Shown piece after piece: positions 37,468 through 46,878 of a stretch of 64,000 nucleotides of DNA. Position numbers and translations under genes: made by a program. The stretch is from Lysobacter sp. M2-1. Lineage in GTDB: Bacteria; Pseudomonadota; Gammaproteobacteria; Xanthomonadales; Xanthomonadaceae. The notes under the pieces are model-generated. The model saw nothing but the letters and a program-made list of their open reading frames with translations. It ran no database searches and was not told the origin of the DNA. The stretch lies in assembly GCF_022662495.1 (NCBI RefSeq), contig NZ_JAKPBU010000003.1:100194-164193 (forward strand), read 5' to 3'. How positions within the stretch are numbered: the first letter of the stretch is position 1; each line of letters begins with the position of its first letter.

Positions 37468-38240
37468 GCGCGGAAGCCGTCCTTCCAGCGCCGCAGCTCG
37501 GCGAACACCTCGACCCGGTCCGTCGGCGCGTGACCCAGGCGACGGGCGATGCTGGCGCGGACGTCGGGCGCGTCCACGCGCAGGAAGGGGTTGGCGGCGC
37601 GCTCGTCGGCCAGCGTGCTGGGCAGGGTGGGAAGTCCTGCGCCGCGCTGCGCCTCTGCCTGCTGCGTCCGCCATTCCAGGGCCGGGTTGCCGGGTTCGCA
37701 GATGCGGGCGAAAGCGGCGTTGGCGAGCGTGTACTCGTGGCCGCAGCAGATCCTGGTCGAGTCGGGTAGGGATGCCAGGCGGTCCAGCGATGCCAGCATC
37801 TGCGTTGGCGTGCCTTCGAACATGCGGCCGCAGCCCAGACTGAACAGGGTATCGCCGCAGAACACCAGGTCCTCGTCCTCCGGCGCTGAGACGAAGGCGA
37901 TGTGGCTGCGGGTGTGCCCCGGGATCGAAAGCACCCCGAAGCGCCGGCCGATCGCCTCGACGATGGCTCCGTCCCCCACGCGCTCGGTCGCGGTCGTGAT
38001 CCGTTCGTCGTCCGGCGCCACGACCCGCAGGTCCGGCCAGGAGTGGAGCAATTCGCCGACTCCGCCCACATGGTCGGAATGGTGGTGGGTCAGCAGCACC
38101 ACCTCCGGACGCAGGCCCTCGGCGGCGGCCTGCAGGACCGGGCCGGCTTCGCCCGGGTCCACCACCAGTGCCCGCCCATTCTCATGAGCCAGCGTCCAGA
38201 TGTAGTTGTCGCTGAAGGCGGGTAGGGGCCGCAGACGCAT
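37464..38240 (-). CDS. gloB: Hydroxyacylglutathione hydrolase (glyoxalase II)
   Basis: 258-residue metallo-beta-lactamase-fold thioesterase that hydrolyses S-lactoylglutathione to lactate in methylglyoxal detoxification. Metal ligands are THHHSDHVGG at about 51-60, GHTRSH, and the bridging Asp in FCGDTLFSLGCGRMFEG. The glyoxalase-II-specific C-terminal segment is CCGHEYTLANAAFA. Divergent from the methyltransferase gene, with 38 bp between starts. Confidence 0.95.
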   Translation of the reverse strand: MRLRPLPAFSDNYIWTLAHENGRALVVDPGEAGPVLQAAAEGLRPEVVLLTHHHSDHVGGVGELLHSWPDLRVVAPDDERITTATERVGDGAIVEAIGRRFGVLSIPGHTRSHIAFVSAPEDEDLVFCGDTLFSLGCGRMFEGTPTQMLASLDRLASLPDSTRICCGHEYTLANAAFARICEPGNPALEWRTQQAEAQRGAGLPTLPSTLADERAANPFLRVDAPDVRASIARRLGHAPTDRVEVFAELRRWKDGFRA

Positions 38241-38278
38241 CGCATCCTCGTCCGGACCCGCCAGCGGGCCCGATTAGA

Positions 38279-38950
38279 ATGGCGACCATGCCCGCCCCGT
38301 CCCCTACCGGTCAACCCGACGCCGTCCTCGGCTGGTTCGGATCCCCGGCCGGCCGGACGCTGCTGGACAGCGAATCCGGGACCGTCGCCACGCTCCTCGC
38401 GGGCGGCCGCGGCCTGCCATGGCTATGGCTGGCACCTCAGGCCGAGGCGGCTGTCGACGCCAGCGGCCGTGGTCGCGGGCTGTGCCTGCAGGCGGCCGCC
38501 AATGGCTGGAGCGGCGATGTCCGCTGCGGCGCGTCGCTGCCGCTGGTGAGCGAGTCGATCGGCACGGTCGTGCTGCAGCACGTTCTGGGTCGCGGGGCCG
38601 AAGGACAGGCGCTGCTCGAGGAATGCTGCCGGATCCTGGTGCCCGGGGGGCGGGTCGGCCTGTTCGCGCTAAACCCCTTGGCGCCGTACCGGTGGCGCTG
38701 GCGAGGCACCGGCCTGCACGCGGCCGAGCCCCTGCTCTGGCGTCGGCGCCTGCGTGAGGCCGGCCTCGTGCCTGAGCCGCTCTCGCAGGGGCTGGGGCCG
38801 ACCTGGCGCGAAACCGTCTCCGCAGCCCCGCAGCAGGGCATCGGCCTGCGCGCGGCATACCTGCTCCGCGCCGAAAAGCGGACCCTGCCCCTGACCCCCG
38901 TCCGCCAGCGTCGCCGTGTGGCGGTGGCCAACGGCGTGCCTGCCACGTGA
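38279..38950 (+). CDS. SAM-dependent methyltransferase, YafS-like
   Basis: 223-residue class I methyltransferase-like protein, substrate unknown. Seen are a degenerate glycine loop region, the acidic strand, and the late motif [30 protein letters not shown] typical of Methyltransf_11. It occupies the same slot as yafS in E. coli (gloB/yafS/rnhA/dnaQ), which supports orthology. Start is ATG 38279 or the in-frame ATG at 38288. The C terminus is Arg-rich ([11 protein letters not shown]). The SAM-binding Gly-x-Gly is not obvious, so catalytic competence is uncertain. Confidence 0.78.
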   Translation: MATMPAPSPTGQPDAVLGWFGSPAGRTLLDSESGTVATLLAGGRGLPWLWLAPQAEAAVDASGRGRGLCLQAAANGWSGDVRCGASLPLVSESIGTVVLQHVLGRGAEGQALLEECCRILVPGGRVGLFALNPLAPYRWRWRGTGLHAAEPLLWRRRLREAGLVPEPLSQGLGPTWRETVSAAPQQGIGLRAAYLLRAEKRTLPLTPVRQRRRVAVANGVPAT

Positions 38951-38954
38951 GTCC

Positions 38955-39407
38955 ATGAAACGGATCGAACTGCATACCGACGGGGCCTGCCTCGGCAATC
39001 CCGGCCCCGGCGGCTGGGCCGCCCTGCTGCGCTATGGCGAGCGCGAGCGCGAGCTCGTCGGCGGCGAAGCCCTGACCACCAACAACCGCATGGAGCTCAT
39101 GGCCGCGATCAGCGGGCTGGAAGTGCTCACCGAGGGCTGCGAGGTCACCCTGTTCACCGATTCCCAGTACGTACGCCAGGGGATCCTCGAGTGGATGCCC
39201 AACTGGGTGCGCCGCGGCTGGAAGACGGCTGCCGGCGACCCGGTCAAGAACCGCGACCTGTGGGAACGCCTGCATGCCGCCATCCAGCGCCATCGCATCG
39301 ACTGGCGTTGGGTGAAGGGCCATTCGGGCGACCCGGACAACGAACGCGTCGATCTGCTGGCGCGTGCGGAAGCGACCCGGTTCAAGCTGGCGGGGATCGC
39401 CGGATGA
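38955..39407 (+). CDS. rnhA: Ribonuclease HI
   Basis: 150 residues. It cleaves RNA in RNA-DNA hybrids. The DEDD catalytic residues are recognisable: Asp in [11 protein letters not shown], Glu in NNRMELMAA, Asp in FTDSQYV and Asp in NERVDLLA. The basic protrusion ([20 protein letters not shown]) and GHSG loop are present. The ATG is 4 bp after the methyltransferase stop. dnaQ follows at 96 bp, the widespread rnhA-dnaQ pair, here in the same orientation. Confidence 0.96.
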   Translation: MKRIELHTDGACLGNPGPGGWAALLRYGERERELVGGEALTTNNRMELMAAISGLEVLTEGCEVTLFTDSQYVRQGILEWMPNWVRRGWKTAAGDPVKNRDLWERLHAAIQRHRIDWRWVKGHSGDPDNERVDLLARAEATRFKLAGIAG

Positions 39408-39502
39408 GCCCGCGCGCCGTTGGCGGCCGCGCCCCGCGTGTCGAACCTGATGAGACATCCCTCCGTTAGCCTTACCCGGCCCCATCGAGCCCGAATGACC
39501 GC

Positions 39503-40228
39503 ATGCGCCAGATCGTCCTAGACACCGAAACCACCGGCCTGGAATGGAAGAAGGGCAACCGGATCGTCGAGGTCGGCTGCGTGGAACTGATCGAACGACG
39601 CCCGACCGGCCGCACCTTCCACCGCTATTTCAACCCCGGACGCGAGTTCGAGCCCGGCGCCCAGGAAGTGACCGGGTTGACGCTCGAATTCCTGGCCGAC
39701 AAGCCGCTGTTCGCCGACGTGGTGGACGAATTCCTCGAGTTCGTCGCCGGGGCCGAACTGGTGATCCACAACGCCGCCTTCGACATCGGCTTCCTCGATG
39801 CGGAACTGGGACAGTGCGGCAGCCATTACGGCTGCATGCGCGACCGGGTCAGCGTGCTCGATTCGCTGGAGCTCGCGCGCCAGCGCTATCCCGGCCAGCG
39901 CAATTCGCTCGACGCGCTATGCCGCCGGCTGGGGGTCGACAACTCGCACCGGCAGCTGCACGGCGCCCTGCTCGACGCGCAGCTGCTTGCGGAGGCCTAC
40001 CTGGCGCTGACCGCGGGACAGAGCGAGATCGGATTCGCCGCCGAGGCGATCGCCACCACCGCACAGTCCGTGGACATCGGCGTACCGCTCGTGTGCGGAA
40101 TCCGCCCGCGGGTTCGTCCCAGCGAGGAGGAATTGGCAGCGCATGCGATCCGGATCGAGGCGATCCGGGCGAAGTCCGGGGTTTCGCTCTGGGACGAAGC
40201 CGGGCAGGCCGAAGAAATCGCGGCCTAA
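39503..40228 (+). CDS. dnaQ: DNA polymerase III epsilon subunit (proofreading exonuclease)
   Basis: 3'-5' exonuclease of the replicative polymerase, 241 residues. ExoI is VLDTETTGL with catalytic Asp and Glu. ExoII is VIHNAAFDIGFLD. The ExoIII-epsilon motif HGALLDAQLLAE carries the catalytic His and Asp. The C-terminal tail provides the alpha-subunit contact region but shows no obvious clamp motif. The downstream gene is convergent. Confidence 0.96.
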   Translation: MRQIVLDTETTGLEWKKGNRIVEVGCVELIERRPTGRTFHRYFNPGREFEPGAQEVTGLTLEFLADKPLFADVVDEFLEFVAGAELVIHNAAFDIGFLDAELGQCGSHYGCMRDRVSVLDSLELARQRYPGQRNSLDALCRRLGVDNSHRQLHGALLDAQLLAEAYLALTAGQSEIGFAAEAIATTAQSVDIGVPLVCGIRPRVRPSEEELAAHAIRIEAIRAKSGVSLWDEAGQAEEIAA

Positions 40229-40294
40229 GCCAGTCCTATCTGGCCGACGTCGCTCAAGCCGGCGCGCGGCAACTCAGGCGCAGTCCCGGCCCGC

Positions 40295-41017
40295 TCAATG
40301 CCGGCGAACCAGCACGACGGTGACGTTGTCCGAGCCGCCGCCGTCCAGTGCCGCCGCGACCAGTTCGTCGACGCATTCCTGAGCGCTGCATTCGGTGTGC
40401 GAGAGCAGTTGCGAGATCGCCCGATCATCGACTTCCTCGGTCAGCCCGTCGCTGCACAACAGCAGTTGCATCCCCGGGACCAGCTCGCCCGACATGGTTT
40501 CCACATTGAGATTGTCCGGCTCGGTCACCCCCAGCGCCTGGGTCACCACGTTGCGATGCGGGTGGCTGCGCGCCTGGTCCACGCTGATGGTCCCCTGGCT
40601 GATCAGCTCCTGCACGTAGCTGTGATCCTGCGAAAGCTGGGCGAGCTTGCCGTCGTGCCACAGGTAGACGCGGCTGTCGCCGACCCAGGCCACCTCGAAA
40701 CGGTTGCCCAGGATGCGCGCCGCCACGATCGTCGTCCCCATCGGCAACACGTCCTTGCGCTGGCGCGAGGCGCGGATGATTTCCTCGTCGGCGATCCGGA
40801 TCGCCTGGGGCAGGGGCGTGCCCTGACGGATCTCACGCACGATGGTTTCGCGCGCCAGCGCGCTGGCGATCTCGCCGTATTCGTGGCCGCCCATGCCGTC
40901 GGCCACCAGCCACAACCCCAGTTCGCTGTCCCCGTAATAGGTATCTTCGTTGAGCTCGCGTCGCAGCCCCACGTGGGTCAGGTGTCCGAATTCGATCATG
41001 GATTGCATGATGGCCAT
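40295..41017 (-). CDS. PP2C-type Ser/Thr protein phosphatase (Stp1/PrpC-like)
   Basis: 240-residue soluble metal-dependent phosphatase. PP2C motifs: HVGLRRELNEDTYYG, LVADGMGGHEYGE, MGTTIVAA, WVGDSRVYLWHDGKLAQLSQDHS, LLCSDGLTEEV and the final GGSDNVTVVLV. All metal-binding Asp residues are in place. Bacterial relatives pair with type VI secretion or PknB-like kinases, but no kinase gene is nearby. The start is uncertain: ATG 41017, a GTG at 41026 and later ATGs are all without a clear Shine-Dalgarno. Confidence 0.88.
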   Translation of the reverse strand: MAIMQSMIEFGHLTHVGLRRELNEDTYYGDSELGLWLVADGMGGHEYGEIASALARETIVREIRQGTPLPQAIRIADEEIIRASRQRKDVLPMGTTIVAARILGNRFEVAWVGDSRVYLWHDGKLAQLSQDHSYVQELISQGTISVDQARSHPHRNVVTQALGVTEPDNLNVETMSGELVPGMQLLLCSDGLTEEVDDRAISQLLSHTECSAQECVDELVAAALDGGGSDNVTVVLVRRH

Positions 41018-41106
41018 GGGCGCCACAAGGAACCTGTCTGCGAGTGAAACGGATTACGTGAGGATATCCGGACGGCAGAACGTAAATTCCAACGGGCCTA
41101 TGTCAC

Positions 41107-41130
41107 AAAAAAACGCCCCGGCGGGGCGTT
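41107..41130 (-). terminator. Terminator of tRNA-Ser(CGA)
   Basis: On the minus strand a stem AACGCCCC / GGGGCGTT with a 3-base loop is followed by seven T. It starts 10 bp after the tRNA CCA. Strong rho-independent terminator. Confidence 0.85.
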
Positions 41131-41139
41131 CTTCTTGTC

Positions 41140-41230
<91 letters not shown>

Positions 41231-41275
41231 GGTGGGTTCCCGCTGGTTTCGCATGCAAGTTTTGCGGGGGCCGCA

Positions 41276-41305
41276 ATGATACGTGCCGGGGGCAGGCACG
41301 GACAA
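41276..41305 (-). promoter_or_regulatory. Promoter of tRNA-Ser(CGA)
   Basis: Minus-strand TTGTCC (41305-41300) and TATCAT (41281-41276) with 18-bp spacing. The spacer contains an inverted repeat GTGCC...GGCAC. It lies 45 bp before the tRNA 5' end. Confidence 0.6.
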
Positions 41306-41358
41306 GGTCAGGGCCCGGCCGGCGCTACACTGCGCGTCCCGCAAGCCTGAGATCGCCC

Positions 41359-41766
41359 ATGTCCGAAATCCTGGTTCCCGTCTCGTTCGGCGAGCTGCTG
41401 GACAAGATCGCGATCCTGCAGATCAAGTCCGAGCGCATCGGCGACGAGGCCAAGCTGGCCAACGTCCGCAAAGAGCTGTCGGCTCTGGAAAAGACCTGGA
41501 TGGCGCATCCGGCCGCAGTCAAGGACATTGCTCGGCTGCGGCGCGAGCTGAAGGAGGTCAACGAGCGCCTGTGGGTGATCGAGGACGACATCCGGCTCAA
41601 GGAGAAGGCCCAGGCCTTCGACGACGAGTTCATCCAGCTGGCGCGCAGCGTCTACTTCGAGAACGACACCCGCGCACGGATCAAGAAGGACATCAACCTG
41701 GCCTTGGGATCGGCTTACGTCGAGGAAAAGTCCTACCAGGACTATTCGGCCGGCACCCCGGGATAG
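41359..41766 (+). CDS. DUF6165 family coiled-coil protein
   Basis: 135-residue soluble, highly charged, largely helical protein. The opening MSEILVPVSFGELLDKIAILQIKSER and the later RLRRELKEVNERLWVIEDDIRLKEKA are what I associate with the DUF6165 family. The sequence pattern predicts coiled coil through most of its length. No enzymatic motif. Members often sit next to lipopolysaccharide glycosyltransferases, and this one is convergent with a heptosyltransferase-like gene, but its role is unknown. No clear Shine-Dalgarno is visible before the ATG. Confidence 0.8.
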   Translation: MSEILVPVSFGELLDKIAILQIKSERIGDEAKLANVRKELSALEKTWMAHPAAVKDIARLRRELKEVNERLWVIEDDIRLKEKAQAFDDEFIQLARSVYFENDTRARIKKDINLALGSAYVEEKSYQDYSAGTPG

Positions 41767-41795
41767 CCGCGCGGCCGACCGGCCGGGCAGGCCAG

Positions 41796-42851
41796 TCAGG
41801 GGCCGAAGTCGGAGGCGCGCCGTTCGAATGCCTCGATCGCGTCCTGCACGGTCACCAGGTCCATCACGCCCGGGTACTCGATCTTTGCCCCCCATTTGAG
41901 TTCGCTCGCGGACTTGCCCATGAACCTGCGCGCGGCGTCGTCATAGCGGTTCACGCAGTAGCGCAGGTCCGAGTACGGCCCGCTGCGCTTGGGGTTGCTG
42001 GCCGCGTGCAGGCCCAGCACCTTGGCGCCCACGGCATTGGCGATGTGCATGGGCCCCGAATCTGGTGTCAGCACCAGGTCGCCGCGTTCGAGCAGCGCCG
42101 GGAGTTGTTCCAGCGTGTCCTTGCCGATCAGGTCGAGGATCGGCGCCTTCGCCGAGGCCAGGATGGCATTGCCCATATTGCGTTCGAACTCGCTGCGTCC
42201 GCCGCACAGCACGACGCGCCAGCCGCGGCTTGCGGCGTGCCCGGCGACCGCGGCGTAACGGTCGGGGCGCCAGTTGCGCAACGCGTGGCTGGAGCACGGC
42301 GAGATGAGCAAGGTCGGCGTGCCGTCCTGCGACCACTGCGCCTGCGCCCAGTCGCGTGCGGCCTGCGGCACCGGCAGGTCCCACACCACTTCGTTCTGCT
42401 TCAGCCCCAGCGGTTCGCAGAAGCTGCCGATGGCTTCGAGCACGTGCACGCCGGTGCGATCGGGAATCCGTTCGTTCACGAACAGCCCGTGCAGATCCTT
42501 CGAACGCGCACGGTCGTAGCCGATGCGCCGGTCGGCGGGAATGAAGGCCGACAGCAGGTTGGCGCGCGCGGCGACCTGCATCTGCATCAGTACTTCGAAC
42601 CGGCGTCCCTGCAGGCCGCGGCGCAGTTCGCGCATACCCCGCACGCCGCTGCGTTTGTCGTATTCGACAAACTCGACCCCATCCAGCCCTGCCAGCAACC
42701 GGCGCTCGGCCCCGCCGATGAGCCAGGTGATCGGCAATTGCGGCCAGGCCGCGCGCAGCGTGCGTACCAGCGGCACGACGTGGGTCACGTCGCCCAGCGC
42801 CGAAAGGCGCAGCAGGCAGATCGACTCCGGCGGCGTGAGGTGGGTGGGCAC
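41796..42851 (-). CDS. Family 9 glycosyltransferase (heptosyltransferase-like)
   Basis: 351-residue GT9 enzyme, predicted to add heptose or another sugar to the lipopolysaccharide inner core at the cytoplasmic face. The N-terminal SICLLRLSALGDVTHVVPLV is the signature glycosyltransferase loop. The C-terminal nucleotide-sugar region shows LLISPCSSHALRNWRPDRYA, VVLCGGRSEFE and LTPDSGPMHIANAVGAKVLGLHA. The best start is GTG at 42851; the longer open frame upstream lies antisense to kdkA. Divergent from kdkA with 14 bp between start codons, so both promoters must overlap coding or be very compact. Confidence 0.88.
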   Translation of the reverse strand: MPTHLTPPESICLLRLSALGDVTHVVPLVRTLRAAWPQLPITWLIGGAERRLLAGLDGVEFVEYDKRSGVRGMRELRRGLQGRRFEVLMQMQVAARANLLSAFIPADRRIGYDRARSKDLHGLFVNERIPDRTGVHVLEAIGSFCEPLGLKQNEVVWDLPVPQAARDWAQAQWSQDGTPTLLISPCSSHALRNWRPDRYAAVAGHAASRGWRVVLCGGRSEFERNMGNAILASAKAPILDLIGKDTLEQLPALLERGDLVLTPDSGPMHIANAVGAKVLGLHAASNPKRSGPYSDLRYCVNRYDDAARRFMGKSASELKWGAKIEYPGVMDLVTVQDAIEAFERRASDFGP

Positions 42852-42865
42852 GGTAGACTCATCCA

Positions 42866-43639
42866 ATGGCCGAACTGGACGCCATCGAGAGCCTGACGAC
42901 CTTGCGTCATGGCCGCGAAGGCCGCGGCCACGGCGATGCTGTGAACGGGGCCATTCTGTTCGACGGCACGCGCCTGCCGCAAGCGCGGCCGGAATGGTTC
43001 GCGCCCGGCTACTGGGGACCACGCGCGCAGCCGGTGCATGCAGGCGGCCGCGGCGGGGCCTGGTTCGTCGACGCGCCGTTCGGACCCGCCGTGCTGCGCC
43101 TTTACCTGCGCGGCGGCTTGGCGGCGCGGCTCAGCCGCGACTGCTACCTGTGGCACGGCGAGGCGCGGGTGCGCAGCTTCGCCGAGTTCCGGCTGACCCA
43201 GAAGCTGCGTGGGCTCGGCCTGCCCGTGGCGCAACCGATCGCCGCGCACTACGAGCGCGAAGGCGCCTTCTATCGCGCGGCGATCCTGATCGAACGACTG
43301 CCGGACGTGCGTACCTTCGCCCAATGGGTCGACGCAGCAGGCAGCGAGGCGCCCTGGGAAGAAACCGGACGCCTGATCGCGCGATTCCACCATGCCGGGC
43401 TGGATCATGCGGACCTCAATGCGGACAACCTGCTGTTCGCCGCGCCGGATCGCGGCTGGATGATCGATTTCGACCGTGGACGCCTGCGCGGAACGGGCGG
43501 GAGCTGGCGGCGGAACAACCTGGCACGGCTGCTGCGTTCGCTGCACAAGCTGCGCGGCATGCGCAGCCACTCCGAGGTGGACGCCGATTTCGCGCGATTG
43601 CGCCGCGCTTACGACGCGGCGATGGAGGCGGATGCGTGA
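42866..43639 (+). CDS. kdkA: 3-deoxy-D-manno-octulosonic acid (Kdo) kinase
   Basis: 257-residue kinase of the KdkA/RfaP fold that phosphorylates Kdo in the inner core of lipopolysaccharide. The catalytic loop [11 protein letters not shown] and the DFDRGR metal-binding motif are clear. The N lobe has [21 protein letters not shown] followed by the Gly-rich segment [10 protein letters not shown]. Xanthomonads use Kdo phosphorylation in place of a second Kdo, which fits the taxonomic signal. Its stop shares GTGA with the next gene. Confidence 0.9.
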   Translation: MAELDAIESLTTLRHGREGRGHGDAVNGAILFDGTRLPQARPEWFAPGYWGPRAQPVHAGGRGGAWFVDAPFGPAVLRLYLRGGLAARLSRDCYLWHGEARVRSFAEFRLTQKLRGLGLPVAQPIAAHYEREGAFYRAAILIERLPDVRTFAQWVDAAGSEAPWEETGRLIARFHHAGLDHADLNADNLLFAAPDRGWMIDFDRGRLRGTGGSWRRNNLARLLRSLHKLRGMRSHSEVDADFARLRRAYDAAMEADA

Positions 43640-44415
43640 ACAATCCCGTCGCCGGCCGCTGGACCCTGCGTTTCCACGGTGTCGGCAACGCCGCTGCGGC
43701 GGCCACGCTCGGCTCGGCGATGGCCACCATCGAGCGCGACGGCGAGCCCTGGCTGACCATCGACTGCGGAGCCGAAGGCCTGGAGGCCTTCATCGCCCAC
43801 TACGGACACGCACCGCGTGCGCTGTTCGTCACGCATACGCATTTCGACCATATCGGCGGGTTCGAGCGCCTGTTTTCCATTGCCTACTTCGACGCAGAGC
43901 TGCGCGGCCGCACGCGCGTCTACGTGCCGGCGAGCGTGCTGCCGTTGCTGCACCAGCGCATCGGCGACTATCCCAACGTGGCGGCCGAAGGCGGCGCGAA
44001 CTTCTGGGACGCCTTCCAGCTGATCGCGATCGGAGCAAATTTCTGGCATGACGGCATGCGCCTGGAGACGTTCGAGGTGCGGCATCACTGGCCCGGGACC
44101 GCGTTCGGACTGCGCCTGCCCGGCAGCGTGGTCTGGACCGGTGATACCCGGCCAATCCCGGAAAAGCTGAAGTTCGTCGCCGACGCAGGCGAACTCATTG
44201 CGCACGATTGCGCGCTGCACGGCAATCCCTCGCACAGTGGCATCGACGACCTGGAACGCGAGTATCCGCCCGAACTGCTCGATCGCTGCCTGCTGTACCA
44301 CTACGCCTCCGAGGACGATGGTGAGGCGCTGGCGCGGCGCGGCTATCGCATCGCCCGGCAGGGAGATGCCTTCGCACTGGCTTCGCCGACGGCGTCGCAG
44401 GCTACGCAGGCATGA
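43636..44415 (+). CDS. MBL-fold metallo-hydrolase
   Basis: 259-residue metallo-beta-lactamase-fold hydrolase. The metal motif is [11 protein letters not shown] at about 64-74, with further ligands in [21 protein letters not shown] and the terminal YHYASED region. The organisation resembles RNase Z/PhnP-type enzymes more than glyoxalases. The long flexible arm of true RNase Z is absent, so tRNA processing cannot be claimed. Start GTG at 43636 overlaps the kdkA stop and the end overlaps moaA, so it is translationally locked between LPS and molybdenum-cofactor genes. Confidence 0.8.
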   Translation: MNNPVAGRWTLRFHGVGNAAAAATLGSAMATIERDGEPWLTIDCGAEGLEAFIAHYGHAPRALFVTHTHFDHIGGFERLFSIAYFDAELRGRTRVYVPASVLPLLHQRIGDYPNVAAEGGANFWDAFQLIAIGANFWHDGMRLETFEVRHHWPGTAFGLRLPGSVVWTGDTRPIPEKLKFVADAGELIAHDCALHGNPSHSGIDDLEREYPPELLDRCLLYHYASEDDGEALARRGYRIARQGDAFALASPTASQATQA

Positions 44416-45434
44416 ACGCCATCCTGCAACCGCTCTCGCTGCCTGCCGATCGCCTGGGGCGACCCCTGCGCGACCTGCGTCTGTCGGTGATCGAAGCGTG
44501 CAATTTCCGCTGCCCGTACTGCATGCCTGCCGATCGGGTACCCGACGATCATGGCTTCGACAGCGCTTCGCGGCTGTCGTTCGACGAGATCGAAACCCTC
44601 GTTCGCGGCTTCGCGCGGCTGGGCGTGAGCAAGCTGCGCCTCACCGGAGGCGAACCGTTGCTGCGCAAGCGGCTCCCCGAGCTGGTCGCTCGGCTGGCGC
44701 GGATTCCCGGCATCGACGACCTGGCGCTGACCACCAACGGATCGCTGCTCGGACCGCAGGCGCGGGCGCTGCGCGAGGCGGGATTGCATCGGCTCACCGT
44801 CAGCCTGGATGCGCTGGATCCGGCCCTGTTCGGCGCGCTGTCTGGAGGCCGCGGAAACCTGCAGTCGGTGCTGGATGGGATCGAATCCGCGCGCGCCGCC
44901 GGGTTCGGTCCGATCAAGCTCAATTGCGTGGTGCAGCGTGGCGTCAACGAGACCCAGGTATTGCCGTTGGTCGAATTCGCACGCGACAACGGCTATGTGG
45001 CGCGCTTCATCGAGTACATGGACGTGGGAACCTGCAACGGCTGGGATCCCGCCCGGGTCGTGGCCTCGGCCGAGCTGCGCGACCGGATCGCGGCGCGCTG
45101 GCCGCTGCGGCCGCTGGATCCGAGCTACCGCGGCGAAGTCGCCTCGCGATACGGCTTCGCCGATGGCGCCGGCGAAGTCGGGTTCGTCAGCTCCGTGAGC
45201 GCGCCGTTCTGCGGCGACTGTCATCGGGCCCGCGTGTCTGCCGACGGCAGGCTGTATACCTGCCTGTTTGCCGGCGATGGCCACGACTTGCGCGCGGCAT
45301 TGCGCCAGGGACAGGATGCATTGGCCGAGCGGGTGGCCGGCCTGTGGTCAGGCAGGGCCGACAGGTACAGCGAACAGCGCATGCATCGCGGTCCGTCGGG
45401 GCGGCATGTCGAGATGTTCCTGATCGGCGGCTAA
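44412..45434 (+). CDS. moaA: GTP 3',8-cyclase MoaA
   Basis: 340-residue radical SAM enzyme, first step of molybdenum cofactor biosynthesis. The N-terminal SAM cluster is Cys30-x3-Cys34-x2-Cys37 ([10 protein letters not shown]). The second [4Fe-4S] cluster ligands are in [22 protein letters not shown] contacts include [11 protein letters not shown]. The usual C-terminal Gly-Gly tail that activates the SAM step appears as FLIGG. ATG overlaps the preceding stop as ATGA. Confidence 0.95.
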   Translation: MNAILQPLSLPADRLGRPLRDLRLSVIEACNFRCPYCMPADRVPDDHGFDSASRLSFDEIETLVRGFARLGVSKLRLTGGEPLLRKRLPELVARLARIPGIDDLALTTNGSLLGPQARALREAGLHRLTVSLDALDPALFGALSGGRGNLQSVLDGIESARAAGFGPIKLNCVVQRGVNETQVLPLVEFARDNGYVARFIEYMDVGTCNGWDPARVVASAELRDRIAARWPLRPLDPSYRGEVASRYGFADGAGEVGFVSSVSAPFCGDCHRARVSADGRLYTCLFAGDGHDLRAALRQGQDALAERVAGLWSGRADRYSEQRMHRGPSGRHVEMFLIGG

Positions 45435-45465
45435 CATGCCCGCGCCCCGGCTGAAGCGAAGACCC

Positions 45466-45954
45466 ATGAAGCGCGCATCGAAACTCACCCATCTCGATCC
45501 GCGGGGTTTTCCGGCGATGGTCGATGTCTCCGCGAAAGCGACCACTGCGCGCGAAGCGACCGCCGAATGCCGGGTGCGGTTTCCCGGCGCCGTCGCCAAA
45601 GAGCTACGCGCGGCGGGACTGAAGTCGAAGAAGGGCGGGATCGTTGAGACCGCCATCATCGCCGGTACGCTGGCCGTGAAGCGCACGCACGAACTGATTC
45701 CGTTCTGCCACCCGCTGCCGATTGATGGATGCGCCATCGCGATCGACTGGCACGATGCCAACGCATTGCGCATCGAATGCACGGTGCGCACGACCCATCG
45801 GACGGGCGTGGAGATGGAAGCGCTGACCGGCGCCACGGTCGCCGCGCTGACGGTGTACGACATGGCCAAGGCGCTGTCGCACGCGATCGTGATCGGTCCG
45901 GCGAAACTGGTCTCCAAGCGCGGCGGCAAGCGCGATGTGGGGACGGCGCGATGA
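45466..45954 (+). CDS. moaC: Cyclic pyranopterin monophosphate synthase MoaC
   Basis: 162 residues, second step of molybdenum cofactor synthesis, converting the MoaA product to cyclic pyranopterin monophosphate. Typical motifs are [16 protein letters not shown], the active-site [15 protein letters not shown], and [21 protein letters not shown]. The preferred start is the ATG at 45466 ([11 protein letters not shown]); an earlier in-frame ATG at 45436 would add ten basic residues. moaD overlaps its end. Confidence 0.95.
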   Translation: MKRASKLTHLDPRGFPAMVDVSAKATTAREATAECRVRFPGAVAKELRAAGLKSKKGGIVETAIIAGTLAVKRTHELIPFCHPLPIDGCAIAIDWHDANALRIECTVRTTHRTGVEMEALTGATVAALTVYDMAKALSHAIVIGPAKLVSKRGGKRDVGTAR

Positions 45955-46193
45955 CACGCCTGAACCTGCTCTACTTTGCCGCCCTGCGCGATGCCGCGGG
46001 GGTCGCGATGGAAAGCGTGGACAGCGAGGCGCCGACGCTGCGCGCGCTTTACGAGGAAGCCCAGGTACGGCATCAGCTGCCGTTCCCGTCCCGGCAACTG
46101 CGGGTCGCGGTGGATGATGCGTTCGCGGACTGGAACGATGTGCCGCGCGAGGGCAGCGAGGTGGCATTCATCCCGCCCGTCAGTGGCGGATGA
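45951..46193 (+). CDS. moaD: Molybdopterin synthase small subunit MoaD
   Basis: 80-residue ubiquitin-like sulfur carrier ending in the required Gly-Gly (FIPPVSGG), which is thiocarboxylated and donates sulfur to make molybdopterin. The start ATG overlaps the moaC stop (ATGA). The beta-grasp pattern [15 protein letters not shown] and [13 protein letters not shown] is clear. The open frame upstream inside moaC is not real. Confidence 0.92.
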   Translation: MTRLNLLYFAALRDAAGVAMESVDSEAPTLRALYEEAQVRHQLPFPSRQLRVAVDDAFADWNDVPREGSEVAFIPPVSGG

Positions 46194-46249
46194 ACGCGCG
46201 TCCCGGGCTGCGGCTATCGCGCTCGGTGGACGTCTGAGACCATAGCCGC

Positions 46250-46681
46250 ATGGACCGGTTTTTCCTTTCGCACCACCCCATCGAAGTGGACGCCCTGCGC
46301 GCAACGCTCGGATCGGCCCACGCCGGGGCCTTCGCCAGCTTCGAAGGCTGGGTTCGCGATCACAATGAAGGTCGGCCGGTAGCCGGACTGCGCTATGAGG
46401 CGCATGCACGACTGGCCCAGGCCGAAGGCGCAAAGATCCTCGAGGAAGCGTTGCGGACGTTCGCCATCGTAGATGCGCGCTGCGTGCATCGCCTCGGGGA
46501 TCTCGGCATCGGCGACCTCGCGGTTTGGGTGGGCGTCTCGGCCGCGCATCGCGACGCCGCGTTCGGCGCGTGCCGGTGGATCATCGACACCGTGAAGGCG
46601 CGGGTGCCGATCTGGAAGCATGAGCGGTACATGGAAGGAGACGCGGAATGGTTGCATCCGGACGCTGGCGACATCGGTTGA
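46250..46681 (+). CDS. moaE: Molybdopterin synthase catalytic subunit MoaE
   Basis: 143 residues, partner of MoaD in forming molybdopterin. Family wording: GAFASFEGWVRDHNEGR, LRYEAHARLAQ, RCVHRLGDLGIGDLAVWVGVSAAHR, and the catalytic Lys in VPIWKHERYMEG. It closes a moaACDE run without moaB; that step must be supplied elsewhere (for example moaB or mog). A 56-bp gap separates it from moaD. Confidence 0.94.
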   Translation: MDRFFLSHHPIEVDALRATLGSAHAGAFASFEGWVRDHNEGRPVAGLRYEAHARLAQAEGAKILEEALRTFAIVDARCVHRLGDLGIGDLAVWVGVSAAHRDAAFGACRWIIDTVKARVPIWKHERYMEGDAEWLHPDAGDIG

Positions 46682-46732
46682 TTTTCGGTGCGTAGGCCGA
46701 GATCGCGATTTCCGGCTGTCGCGCCGCGAGTG

Positions 46733-46785
46733 TGCCTTCCGGCCCTGGCGGGGTTTTCGATCTAGCGTCGCGAGGGGCCGACGGG
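46733..46785 (-). repeat. Partial duplicate of the SRP RNA gene (ffs 5' half)
   Basis: These 53 bp are identical to 46928-46980 inside ffs and in the same orientation; the period is 195 bp. The copy covers the 5' arm and the apical GGAA-tetraloop strand of domain IV and stops just after GGAAGGCA. The 3' half needed to close the SRP hairpin is missing, so it cannot be a working SRP RNA. It may be a remnant of unequal duplication or a short structured RNA. Confidence 0.93.
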
Positions 46786-46878
46786 TGCCGCGCCACGGCC
46801 GCACCGCGCACGCGATCAAGCTGCAACGCGTCGCAACGCGGGATAACACCGCGCCAACGTTCCCAGATCCAGAAAGGA

